Positions 9,058 through 17,260 of a stretch of 64,000 bases of DNA are shown piece by piece; positions within the stretch are counted from its first letter, which is position 1, and each line of letters starts with the position of its first letter. The translations under genes were made by a program, and so were the position numbers. The notes beneath the pieces were generated by a model. The model was not told where the DNA came from. It saw only the letters and a list, made by a program, of their open reading frames with translations, and made no database searches. Source of the DNA: Marine Group II euryarchaeote MED-G38 (GTDB taxonomy: Archaea > Thermoplasmatota > Poseidoniia > Poseidoniales > Thalassarchaeaceae); NCBI GenBank assembly GCA_002457145.1, contig NTJP01000001.1, forward strand, positions 96,722 through 160,721. Direction: 5' to 3'.

Positions 9058-9783
9058 TCATTTTAGAGATTGGAATAGATAAAATATTCCACTACTAATT
9101 ATTCCAGACATTACTAGATTATGCACCCAAATATTCTTCATAGATTCTAACCATCTTTTACCTATATTTACTCCTATTAATGCTGCTATAACTAAAATTA
9201 TTGTAAGCTCAAGATATTCCATAATATCATCATACCTAAAAAATAAATAAACTGGAATTCTTGATAAGTCTACACAAAGAGCGAGTATACTAGCCGTTGC
9301 GGCATAATTCATTTTATCTCTTAATCTTCTTGTAAGAAACATCGCTCTAAGGGCACCCTGATGTCCGGATAAACCTCCCATAAATCCTGATCCAAAACCT
9401 CCAATTCTATCATTGGCTTCAGGTATCTTATAATTAGTCCAACGCTCACTAAGTGTTAGAATGGGTAATATCACTAAGCAGATTCCTATTACTGCTAATA
9501 ATGGCTTTTGAGAAACATTATTATTCAATACTGCACCTAGTATTGATCCAATGATAAGCCACACACCGTAATGCTTTACTGCTTTAAAATCTACATAGTC
9601 ACGCAACGAGATATATTTCGCACCATTATGAATTACATGTACTATCGCGACTACCGTTACTGCCTCATGAGGGCTCATAAATAGTAGCGCGATAGGAGTC
9701 AACATAGTTGACAATCCAAATCCAGCAGGGACCGTCAAAGCAGAAGCAAATATTACTCCAAAAAATATTATTATTATATCCAT
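9058..9783 (-). CDS. TSUP (TauE/SafE) family membrane transporter
   Basis: A 241-residue polytopic protein with about eight hydrophobic segments, typical of sulfite/organosulfonate exporters of the TauE/SafE family. Family features are the N-terminal GVIFASALTVPAGFGLST-like loop and the repeat-2 counterpart GGFGSGFMGGLSGHQGALR. The substrate is unproven; sulfur-containing small anions are the usual guess. It lies downstream of the rhodopsin gene on the same strand, but the terminator-like hairpin between them suggests separate transcripts. Confidence 0.87.
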   Translation of the reverse strand: MDIIIIFFGVIFASALTVPAGFGLSTMLTPIALLFMSPHEAVTVVAIVHVIHNGAKYISLRDYVDFKAVKHYGVWLIIGSILGAVLNNNVSQKPLLAVIGICLVILPILTLSERWTNYKIPEANDRIGGFGSGFMGGLSGHQGALRAMFLTRRLRDKMNYAATASILALCVDLSRIPVYLFFRYDDIMEYLELTIILVIAALIGVNIGKRWLESMKNIWVHNLVMSGIISSGIFYLFQSLK

Positions 9784-9810
9784 AATTGAAAGTAAAGGTT
9801 TTTAAAAAAT

Positions 9811-9842
9811 GAAAGAAAAACTCCCTGTCTAATTAAAGACAG
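9811..9842 (-). terminator. Terminator-like hairpin after the rhodopsin gene
   Basis: On the minus strand CTGTCT (9842-9837) and AGACAG (9830-9825) pair around a TTAATT loop. GGAG, a run of five T and CTTTC follow. It lies about 40 bases past the rhodopsin stop. The T-run alone could stop archaeal RNA polymerase; the stem may protect the 3' end. Confidence 0.6.
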
Positions 9843-9884
9843 AGAATTTTCCTTTTCTGTTCATAATCTATATTGTTGTTAGAT

Positions 9885-10745
9885 TTAAGCCATCATTGAT
9901 GATGCTTTCTTAGCACCCATCCATGCTACTATACCGAATCCGATTTTGTTAATCATATCAGCTATGTTGTATAGGATTGCCATAATCTCTTTTCCATCGC
10001 TTCCTGCATCGACCATGTCAGTTCCAACTAAGTAACCAAGTGGATAAATGACCCATCCAACTAGAATGAAAGTTCTTAGAGCATCTGTACTCCATACTAA
10101 TTCTTCTCTGATTTTACTATTATCGACTCCTAATCCATCATATAATCCAAATGGTAATCCTGTAGCTACCATAATCATAGCCCATCCTACTCCACCAAGA
10201 AGTAGACCTAATGCTTCATTTATCACTCCTGTTTCTCCAAGATATCCGAATGAAATCATTATCAAAGCACCAACAAAACATACCCCTGTAAACCCGAGTC
10301 CTAACACTTTATTGTCGGTAATCGCATCTTTTCCAACAAGTGAAGGGAATTTCAGAGCCATCAGTGGTACTGTAATGATCCAATCCATGTATCTGTAATC
10401 AGTACTTACTGCGCCAGTATCAATGTATACTCCGCGCATGTAATAGTAGTGGAATGCTGCGATTCCTACTATTAGTGCAGAAATTGTCATTGTAGTTCTG
10501 AATTCTGGAGCAACATTGTTTCTTTCACTCATGAAGAAAACGAAAGCAGCACCCATTGAAATATATCCAATGAAGAAAAGGAAGAAAGTTGCTCTTCCTA
10601 ATGTGTCTCCATCATATGTTACTTCAGGATTGATTGTTGCAGCATTTACTGACTGGACAATCATTAATGCTAATCCAACCAAGGTCAGCACTATAACATT
10701 CTTTTTTAGGCTAATTTTTGACGATATTGTACCGTTCATGGCCAT
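9885..10745 (-). CDS. Proteorhodopsin-like light-driven ion pump
   Basis: A seven-helix retinal protein with an N-terminal signal-like segment. Numbering from the ATG at 10745: His99 (FHYYYMRGVY) matches PR His75; Asp121 and Thr125 in RYMDWIITVPLMALKF match the Schiff-base counterion and PR Thr101; Met129 sits at the PR spectral-tuning position 105, predicting green absorption. Lys132 replaces the usual donor Glu108, giving a DTK triplet. Asp263 and the retinal Lys267 are in NIADMINKIGFG. The motif says outward proton pump, not chloride or sodium pump. An in-frame GTG at 10757 is possible, but its bases form part of a GGTGA ribosome site eight bases before the ATG. No retinal-synthesis gene is in the window. 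Confidence 0.96.
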   Translation of the reverse strand: MAMNGTISSKISLKKNVIVLTLVGLALMIVQSVNAATINPEVTYDGDTLGRATFFLFFIGYISMGAAFVFFMSERNNVAPEFRTTMTISALIVGIAAFHYYYMRGVYIDTGAVSTDYRYMDWIITVPLMALKFPSLVGKDAITDNKVLGLGFTGVCFVGALIMISFGYLGETGVINEALGLLLGGVGWAMIMVATGLPFGLYDGLGVDNSKIREELVWSTDALRTFILVGWVIYPLGYLVGTDMVDAGSDGKEIMAILYNIADMINKIGFGIVAWMGAKKASSMMA

Positions 10746-10757
10746 GCCATCAATCAC

Positions 10758-10832
10758 CGGGTTATAAGTAATTGTATCATATATGATTTAATTATCTTTT
10801 TTTTTATAAATTTTAAAACCCAACTTTATACA
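10758..10832. promoter_or_regulatory. Divergent promoter region, rhodopsin / pdxH
   Basis: This 75-base AT-rich spacer separates two divergent genes. On the plus strand TTTATAAA (10803-10810) is centred about 26 bases before the pdxH ATG, the spacing expected of an archaeal TATA box with a leaderless start. On the minus strand an AT-rich ATCATATATGAT palindrome (about 10778-10789) lies upstream of the rhodopsin gene and could be its TATA region or an operator. Assignments are inferred from spacing. Confidence 0.5.
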
Positions 10833-11486
10833 ATGTTGGCTTTAGGGTTATTCATGGTCAAAGAGATTAGAGTTGATTACAGAGATGGAGGCCGAATAGT
10901 TATTCAGGACGATGATGGTCCTTTGGATTTACTCAAAGACTGGATTAACGAAGCCATTCAAAAAAATTTGATCGAAGCGAACGCAATGTGCCTTTCAACG
11001 GTTGGTTCTGATGGCGCACCAAGAAGTAGAATGGTTTTATTAAAGCACATAAACGATACTGAGATTGGTTTTTTTACTAATTTGAACAGCGATAAGGCTT
11101 TGGAAATTGATATTAATAAAAAAGTAGCAATAACAATGTTCTGGGCCCCCTTAGAAAAACAAGTCAGAATTTTAGGAACAGCCTCTGAGTTTGCACGCGA
11201 TGTTGTATCGGATTATCATTTTTCGCGACCAAGACTAAGTCAGATAGCAGCCTATACATCAACTCAAAGTAAAGAATTAGCATCTATAGAAGTACTCGAC
11301 GAAGAATTTAGATCTACCGAAAGAAAATACAAAGATAAAAAGATTCCACTACCGAATCATTGGGGTGGATATAAAATTCTAGTAGAATCAATAGAATATT
11401 GGTCAGGAAGACCTAGCAGATTACATGAAAGAGTAATTTTACAATCAGTAAACAATGAATGGAAAAAAACTCGACTCTATCCTTAA
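10833..11486 (+). CDS. pdxH: Pyridoxamine/pyridoxine 5'-phosphate oxidase
   Basis: A 217-residue FMN enzyme that oxidises pyridoxamine- or pyridoxine-5'-phosphate to pyridoxal-5'-phosphate. Family motifs run in order: SRMVLLKHIND, GFFTNLNSDKA, WAPLEKQVRI, SRPRLSQIAAYTSTQS, and the signature WGGYKILVESIEYWSGRPSRLH ending in RLYP (shown here split: W-GGYK near 172 and the Trp-SGRPSRLH stretch). Length fits E. coli PdxH. The first ATG fits the TATA spacing; an ATG at 10854 is the alternative. PdxH is mostly bacterial, so lateral gain is plausible. The last four bases overlap the stop of a convergent mini-gene. Confidence 0.95.
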   Translation: MLALGLFMVKEIRVDYRDGGRIVIQDDDGPLDLLKDWINEAIQKNLIEANAMCLSTVGSDGAPRSRMVLLKHINDTEIGFFTNLNSDKALEIDINKKVAITMFWAPLEKQVRILGTASEFARDVVSDYHFSRPRLSQIAAYTSTQSKELASIEVLDEEFRSTERKYKDKKIPLPNHWGGYKILVESIEYWSGRPSRLHERVILQSVNNEWKKTRLYP

Positions 11487-11656
11487 TTATCTTCCATCCA
11501 AGCTTCAATTTCGTTACTAGCTAGTATCAATGTTGGAGCCCAAAGACCTACAAATATTCCTAACATCTCATCATCGCCGATAAAATATAGGTACAACGAC
11601 CCTACTACCGAAAACATACTTGCTACTAATCCAATTTTTGCTATTTGTCCACTCAT
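11483..11656 (-). CDS. Small membrane protein, 57 residues
   Basis: A short frame encodes a protein starting MSGQIAKIGLVASMFS, with one or two hydrophobic helices (about residues 5-26 and 31-47) and an acidic end. The ending ..IFVGLWAPTLILASNE.. resembles small uncharacterised membrane proteins of bacteria with an FVGLWAPT-like motif (from memory, unchecked). It fills an otherwise empty gap and overlaps the pdxH stop by four bases tail to tail. Regular amino-acid composition and a hydrophobic pattern argue for a real gene. Confidence 0.6.
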   Translation of the reverse strand: MSGQIAKIGLVASMFSVVGSLYLYFIGDDEMLGIFVGLWAPTLILASNEIEAWMEDN

Positions 11657-11772
11657 AATTAACTACCTTGAGTACGACTAAATTGTTATTCATTATGAAT
11701 CCTTGTATTTATTTATGATAAAAGTCCTATTTTCATTACATATTTAATTGAAAGAACCAGTTCAGATATACA

Positions 11773-12243
11773 ATGCAACTACCTCATCTCGGCAGATTTG
11801 TTATAGATAAAATTTTTAAAATCCCTGAATTAACTAATTTTGAAATAGATAAATTAGAACAAATACCACTTGGATATTTAAGAAAAAACAATAAAACAAT
11901 GCTCGGATGTTGTAGATTTAAAAATAATAGTAGATGGATAAGGAGGAATAAAAGAGGTGAGATAATAGAAAGAGGAAAAGATTTCTGGCCCTATGAGAAT
12001 ACATTAGGGCCAGATGATGTCAGGAAAATAGACATCCATCCTGACTTATTGGCCGATCCCCAATGGGAACGTTTAGCAGCCAGTGTTCTTTATCATGAAT
12101 ATTTACACGCATTGGGATTCAGGCATTGTCCTACTTTTAGGGCACTAGAGTCTTTGTGGCCAGACAAGGATGCACGTTTAGGCACTAGAAAAGTTAAACT
12201 TAATTCTCCAATGTATATTCGTTGGTTATCAAGAAGTAAATAA
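11773..12243 (+). CDS. SprT-like zinc metalloprotein
   Basis: A 156-residue protein with HEYLH at residues 108-112 and a further His118 in the following FRHCPTF, the arrangement of SprT/Spartan-like metallopeptidases. It is small and has a basic N-terminal half with two Cys (46-47). It may be a protease acting on protein-DNA crosslinks, by analogy to Spartan, but many SprT-like proteins are uncharacterised. TATTTAA at 11741-11747 lies 26-30 bases before the ATG, consistent with a leaderless start. Confidence 0.8.
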   Translation: MQLPHLGRFVIDKIFKIPELTNFEIDKLEQIPLGYLRKNNKTMLGCCRFKNNSRWIRRNKRGEIIERGKDFWPYENTLGPDDVRKIDIHPDLLADPQWERLAASVLYHEYLHALGFRHCPTFRALESLWPDKDARLGTRKVKLNSPMYIRWLSRSK

Positions 12244-12272
12244 ATTTTAAAAATTCATAATATTATGATATT

Positions 12273-13328
12273 TCATTTATCTAAAGATAATTCAAAAAAG
12301 GATACTAATTTTGATTTATATTCGCTAGATTCGCCCCATATTGCATCTACGTGACCTCGTTCACTAACATACCATGTAGTTACATTTCCTTTTTCTTTAT
12401 TCATTTCTTCTTCAAAGTTCTCAGAATGAATTATTGAAACCCTTGGATCTTCTTTCCCATGAGTTAGAAATACTTCTCTATCCCCTGCATTCGTTGCAGC
12501 CTCCATTGGTGACCGAGCATCTAATTCAACTCCAATTAACCAACCGCCTACTCTAACTGCTGGGCCTGCAAAGAATTCAGGGTATCCTAATCTTCCTAAT
12601 TCATTTTTTACTAATAGTGGGAAATCTAATACGGCACTATCAAGCCACATTGCTCCAATTCCTGGCTCTTCTGCAAATGCTATTGCTGCACCTCCTCCTG
12701 CTGAAAAAGCAGACATCCCCACCTGTCCTGGTATGTATTCTTTCTCAGATATTAGCCAGTCATAAGCACCCAAAATATCCTTATATTCAATTTGTCCAAC
12801 TGCAAAGTAATCATCCACTACATCACTTTCACCATAATTTCTAAGGTCAAATGATAATGTATTTATTCCCCCTTCTGTCAAATATCCTTGCATCAACAGC
12901 ATCTCTGGTTTACATTTTCCATTCATTGGCATACCGTGTGTTAGAATAACAACAGGAGCATTAACATCTACTTCTACATACCAACCTCTAAGAGTTATTT
13001 CACCATCTCCTCTCGGTGAAAAACTAACATTTTCATATGATTCAATTTGATAATTAGATACATCTAAATTTTTTCGAATATCTATTCTCTCAGCAGAATC
13101 ATTCCATGGTTCAAAACTCTCCCAATCATCATCAGTAGTCCAATTATCTGGCGTATTATTTGACCACATGCCGCAACCAGGATTAACCGAAAGTGAAGCA
13201 GAAGCTACCATATAACCAATTCCTATGTATCCTAAAGGTAACATCAACGTCGTTAAAATAATCGCTATTTTTATCTTTGATGAATTGAATCTAAATGCCA
13301 TTTTTGTTTTATCTTTGCCTTCAGCCAT
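12273..13328 (-). CDS. Membrane-anchored alpha/beta hydrolase
   Basis: A 351-residue protein with an N-terminal basic stretch and one membrane segment (about 19-43), placing the hydrolase domain outside the cell. The core shows the oxyanion HGMPMNG motif (131-137), a nucleophile elbow SAFSAGG with Ser209, Asp294 in THGKEDPRV, and His326 in SERGHVDAIW. That is a complete catalytic triad. Homologous hydrolases act on esters, peptides or acyl compounds; the substrate is unknown. It is transcribed alone and converges with the SprT-like gene. Confidence 0.88.
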   Translation of the reverse strand: MAEGKDKTKMAFRFNSSKIKIAIILTTLMLPLGYIGIGYMVASASLSVNPGCGMWSNNTPDNWTTDDDWESFEPWNDSAERIDIRKNLDVSNYQIESYENVSFSPRGDGEITLRGWYVEVDVNAPVVILTHGMPMNGKCKPEMLLMQGYLTEGGINTLSFDLRNYGESDVVDDYFAVGQIEYKDILGAYDWLISEKEYIPGQVGMSAFSAGGGAAIAFAEEPGIGAMWLDSAVLDFPLLVKNELGRLGYPEFFAGPAVRVGGWLIGVELDARSPMEAATNAGDREVFLTHGKEDPRVSIIHSENFEEEMNKEKGNVTTWYVSERGHVDAIWGESSEYKSKLVSFFELSLDK

Positions 13329-13386
13329 ACTAATGCCAAAGCAAAAATACTGATTATACTTTCTTTGATTTTATTATTAATTTAAT

Positions 13387-14202
13387 TTATTTCCAAGGGT
13401 CTATTCTTATTACATGTTTAAGTAATATTTTTGCCGAACCATCTGATTTAGCATTCTTTGCCGCATCTTTCAACATCCTCCTTAACCATCCCAACATCAT
13501 CAGAGTACGACTACGTTCCATATTAATTTCTAATTCTTCTATTGAACCTTTATTTACTATGTTCTGAAAATCCTCTTGTAACTGTGCGGCATGGTCATAA
13601 TACACTAGTAATAAATCCTCTATTGCATCCTCTTCTATCTTCATTCTTTCAATACTGCGAACCATCATTCTAATGTTTGCCTTTGAGAGAATTTCTCCTG
13701 GAGTTACTATTTCTTCTTGAGTAATATTATCTCTAGAATCATTAATAAAGGAATTTTTTTCCAATATCTCATCACTTTGAATATTTATTTTACTTTTATC
13801 AATAATTTTGAGCGCATATTCTAGATGACGTTGCATGATAGTACCCATTTTTTCAGAATCAGCAGAATCTGATGCATAGGATAATAATCTTTGTAGATAT
13901 TTTTCTAATGATTCATTGGCAGAAACTACGGCAGAACTACCGACAGATTCTAATTTTTGGATTTTATCTACCATCATGCCCCTAGTTCTACTATAGCTCA
14001 ATCTAGTACGTTCTGGATCTCCAAGTGTTTTTCTATTAGAATCATTTGATATTATTTTTTCCTCCATTTTTTCAGTAATACTATCCAGTTCGATTTTTAA
14101 TAATTCGACCAATGTTTTTTTGACCTCTCCAGAAATTCGTTTATTCACTCCCATGCCTTTGGCAACTTCGCTTACATGGGAAGGAGCCCACGGTTTTGCC
14201 AT
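13387..14202 (-). CDS. Helical protein with candidate tandem histone folds
   Basis: This 271-residue protein has no membrane segment. The N-terminus (PWAPSHVSEVAKGMGV then a long helix and NRKTL) follows the layout of archaeal histones: AP-start short helix, KRIS loop, long central helix, RKT loop. Residues about 85-140 look like a second, more divergent copy (SSAVVSAN..., long helix, GTIMQRHLEYAL). The rest, to residue 271, is helical and charged. If right it would be a chromatin- or transcription-related DNA-binding protein; similarity is by eye, so it may be a plain helical protein. It is transcribed alone. Confidence 0.6.
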   Translation of the reverse strand: MAKPWAPSHVSEVAKGMGVNKRISGEVKKTLVELLKIELDSITEKMEEKIISNDSNRKTLGDPERTRLSYSRTRGMMVDKIQKLESVGSSAVVSANESLEKYLQRLLSYASDSADSEKMGTIMQRHLEYALKIIDKSKINIQSDEILEKNSFINDSRDNITQEEIVTPGEILSKANIRMMVRSIERMKIEEDAIEDLLLVYYDHAAQLQEDFQNIVNKGSIEELEINMERSRTLMMLGWLRRMLKDAAKNAKSDGSAKILLKHVIRIDPWK

Positions 14203-14301
14203 ATTATGCCGAAGTACTACATTCGTTTAACTCTCTCTAGTGGAGTAAAATTAAAATATCTCTATATTTGTCTGATGTGATGTAAATTTTTTATCCAGTA
14301 T

Positions 14302-14892
14302 TTATGTTATATTCTGTTTACTTATTCCTCTGTCTATTACTTTCTTTGTTGTAATGACCAATATTATGATTGCGCCAAAAGCTGCTAAAAATGGAAGTAT
14401 TAATGCAAATAAAGCAAACAATAGGGCAGCAATATTTTCTATGGTTGATACTATAGGGTTTCCAACGCCTCCAGTTAATACTGTGGAAGTACCTCTGGTA
14501 ACAACTGTTGCTCCTTGAATTCCTGCAGACACTCCTCCTCCTGCTATAATTGCTAATGACCACTGCAGGATTGGACTCATTTCTTCTCCAAGAAGCATTG
14601 CGGTCATCCCTGTTCCTGCTATTATTGCCGCCGGACTGGCAACACCATCTAGTAAATTATCTACCCAGGGGATATAGTATGCCAATGTTTCGATTATTAC
14701 GGCTGCACCTAGCAGAAAGATTGTAATTTCACTATCGAAAAATTCGAAAGAAGTACCTCCCAATTCAAGATCCAAGTTTCCAAATTTTATGACTAATGAA
14801 AGTAGAAATGGAGGAAGAAATATTCTAAATCCTGCAGCCGCTGATAGACCTATCCCCATGGAGAGAGCAACCAAGGCTTCATACGCACTCAT
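14302..14892 (-). CDS. DUF4126 family membrane protein
   Basis: A 196-residue polytopic protein. The N-terminal GIGLSAAAGFRIFLPPFLLS, the ETLAYYIPWVDNLLD segment and the glycine-rich GGGVSAGIQGATVVTRG stretch are characteristic of DUF4126, a widespread family without known function. Five or six membrane helices are likely. It is transcribed towards the hypothetical protein at 13387 and away from nothing obviously related. Confidence 0.88.
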   Translation of the reverse strand: MSAYEALVALSMGIGLSAAAGFRIFLPPFLLSLVIKFGNLDLELGGTSFEFFDSEITIFLLGAAVIIETLAYYIPWVDNLLDGVASPAAIIAGTGMTAMLLGEEMSPILQWSLAIIAGGGVSAGIQGATVVTRGTSTVLTGGVGNPIVSTIENIAALLFALFALILPFLAAFGAIIILVITTKKVIDRGISKQNIT

Positions 14893-14946
14893 GGATGTCC
14901 AAAGTTACTTTTAGAATTAAAATCTCCTAATTCTACTCCATTGATG

Positions 14947-16242
14947 CTAGGGGCCTTTCCTTCCGATTTTAGATAATACTTTATCAAATGAATCCAAGGT
15001 TTTTATTGCATCTTCTTTTGTAATCACCATAGGTGGCTTGATTTTTATTACGTTTTTTAATGGACCATCTATGCTTAATAAAATATTATGTTTCAGCATT
15101 TCTCTAACTATTTCTTTAGCTTCAAAAATGGCAGGTTCTAAGGTATCTCTATTCCTGACTAATTCAATGCCAAGAAATAAACCCTTTCCCCTAATATCTC
15201 CGATTAAAGAATACTTCTTTTTCAATTTTTGTAATCCATCAATAAAAATATTACCAATTTTTTCGGCATTCTGCATTAATTTTTTTTCTTCTATTACATC
15301 TAAAACGGACAATCCAATGGCACATGATACAGGATTCCCTCCGAAAGTAGAGAAAAATTCCATCTCTTCAAATGATGCAGAAATATCTGATGTCGTAAAA
15401 ACCGCAGCCATTGGATGACCATTACCTATTGGCTTTCCCATCACTACTATATCTGGCACTACACCTTGTTCTTCAAATGCCCACATATGAGTTCCTATAC
15501 GCCCAAAACCAACTTGTACTTCATCAACAATACAAAGTCCTCCAGCGGCACGTACCTGTTTGAATGCAGAGGCTAAATAACCATCAGGTAGTGGTATTTG
15601 GCCTGCACAGGAAAGCATAGACTCTACCATGAAACCTGCTATTGAACCAGATTCATCTACAACATTCTTAAATTCTTTGGCATAATTTTCACCCTTTCTT
15701 CTGTAGGCGTCAGGGATAGGGACTACATGTACCCAAGGTTGTGATTTTCCCTTGCCGCCGGGGCCTCTAAATTTGTACGGACTTAGATCAATCAACATAG
15801 TAGTGTGACCATGGTACGCACCTTCCATTACAATCATATTTTTCTCACCTGTAAATGACCTAGCAATACGTACTGCTAATTCATTAGCTTCACTGCCAGA
15901 ATTTACTAAGTATCCTACATTCAATGAAGAAGGAAGAGTTCTGGCCAATCTTTCAATATATTGAGTTAGTACCTTGTAAATATATCTTGTATTGGTATTT
16001 AGTAATGCCATTTGTCGTTGCCCCGCTTCGACTACTCTAGGGTTAGAGTGACCAACATGGCAGACATTATTTACTAAATCAAGATATTTTTCACCGTCAG
16101 CAGAATACAGATATTGCATATCACCTCTAATGATATGTAGGGGCTTTTCGTGTGCTATTGAAAGTGCTTTACCAACATACTTTTCACGTTGCATTAATAA
16201 ATGATCTATCGAACTATCAGTACCTCCTTCGTCGACATCCAT
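14947..16242 (-). CDS. Class III PLP enzyme, AGXT2L-type amino-alcohol-phosphate phospho-lyase
   Basis: A 431-residue fold-type I PLP enzyme. SGSEANELA and the PLP-lysine motif MGKPIGNGHP mark class III aminotransferases. The segments AYHGHTTMLIDLSPYKF and VVPIPDAYRRKG are those of the AGXT2L group, which cleaves phosphoethanolamine or 5-phosphohydroxylysine into aldehyde, phosphate and ammonia rather than transaminating. The divergent neighbour is an APH-type kinase, the matching partner in animals (hydroxylysine kinase) and in bacterial fusion proteins. A kinase plus phospho-lyase route for an amino alcohol is therefore likely; which one is unknown. Confidence 0.88.
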   Translation of the reverse strand: MDVDEGGTDSSIDHLLMQREKYVGKALSIAHEKPLHIIRGDMQYLYSADGEKYLDLVNNVCHVGHSNPRVVEAGQRQMALLNTNTRYIYKVLTQYIERLARTLPSSLNVGYLVNSGSEANELAVRIARSFTGEKNMIVMEGAYHGHTTMLIDLSPYKFRGPGGKGKSQPWVHVVPIPDAYRRKGENYAKEFKNVVDESGSIAGFMVESMLSCAGQIPLPDGYLASAFKQVRAAGGLCIVDEVQVGFGRIGTHMWAFEEQGVVPDIVVMGKPIGNGHPMAAVFTTSDISASFEEMEFFSTFGGNPVSCAIGLSVLDVIEEKKLMQNAEKIGNIFIDGLQKLKKKYSLIGDIRGKGLFLGIELVRNRDTLEPAIFEAKEIVREMLKHNILLSIDGPLKNVIKIKPPMVITKEDAIKTLDSFDKVLSKIGRKGP

Positions 16243-16326
16243 AATGTCTTATATGACCTATGATAATTTAATATTTTCATTAAAATAACAGATAATACAA
16301 AAAGGCACTTACTTCAGCAAAATTGT

Positions 16327-17241
16327 ATGGCTTACACAGAAGTCTCACTTGCAGATGCCTCTGAAGTACTTGGCTACACTGATCTTTCTGATATAATTTC
16401 TATACAGAGATTAGCAGGGGGATGGGCAAATTCAAATTATATATTGAATTTAAGCGATAATAATAAATTTGTATTAAAAGTATGGAATGAACAATCTGTA
16501 GAAGAGGTAGAATATTTACTTAATATGACATCCTATTTGGCCAAAAATGGAGTCCCTACTCCGGAACCAATTAAATTTAATAATAATAAATTCTTTTTCA
16601 TAAAAAATAATATGGCTTGGACCATACTTCCATTTATTGAAGGAGATTGGTTAAAATCAAACCACTCATCATTATATTCTCTTGGTCAAATTCAGGCAAA
16701 TTTACATCTCATTAAACCGCCTGTAGAATTGAAAAAAGAGTTTTCTATGGGCCATAAATTATTTCAGAAGTTATTCATTTTAGCAGATGAAATGGATAAT
16801 TGGACTGATTTTCTTATTATGCTAAAAATTGAAAGTACAAAATTAAATAACCTTATTGTAAATCTTCCAAAAGGGATTATTCATGGGGATTTATTTCCTG
16901 ATAACGTTTTGGGGTCGAATAGTGAAGTTATATCAATACTTGATTTTGAAGAAATTTGTCATGATATCCTTGCATTTGATTTAGTCATGACCTTTGTTGG
17001 CTTTGGGTGGGAAAATAATCTGCCAGTTTCTGAGCGTTGGGTTTCTTTACTTGCAGGCTACGAATCAATACGTAAATTAACTGAGGAAGAGATTACTGCA
17101 TTACCTTATTTACACCGTTTAGCCACCCTATCAATAGCCGCTTGGAGATATTGGCAATTTGTAATTAACATGCCAGATACAGATCATACTGATAGATATT
17201 TAGAAATGACTAATCGGCTTGATAAAGAACTTCCTTTCTAA
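16327..17241 (+). CDS. APH-family small-molecule kinase (hydroxylysine/homoserine-kinase-like)
   Basis: A 304-residue phosphotransferase of the aminoglycoside phosphotransferase fold. ATP-site features are AGGWANSNYIL and KFVLKVWNE; the Brenner motif GIIHGDLFPDNVLG and the metal motif SILDFEEI are intact. Such kinases phosphorylate hydroxyl groups on small amines. Being divergent to the AGXT2L-type lyase suggests it makes that enzyme's substrate (phosphohydroxylysine or phosphoethanolamine). The family also holds homoserine and choline kinases, so assignment rests on the neighbour. Confidence 0.87.
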   Translation: MAYTEVSLADASEVLGYTDLSDIISIQRLAGGWANSNYILNLSDNNKFVLKVWNEQSVEEVEYLLNMTSYLAKNGVPTPEPIKFNNNKFFFIKNNMAWTILPFIEGDWLKSNHSSLYSLGQIQANLHLIKPPVELKKEFSMGHKLFQKLFILADEMDNWTDFLIMLKIESTKLNNLIVNLPKGIIHGDLFPDNVLGSNSEVISILDFEEICHDILAFDLVMTFVGFGWENNLPVSERWVSLLAGYESIRKLTEEEITALPYLHRLATLSIAAWRYWQFVINMPDTDHTDRYLEMTNRLDKELPF

Positions 17242-17260
17242 ATTTTTAGAGTTTTTGAAG

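Noticed and set aside
9058-10745. Rhodopsin and TSUP genes as one operon
   Set aside because: A terminator-like hairpin with a T-run lies between them (9811-9842), so a common transcript is unlikely.
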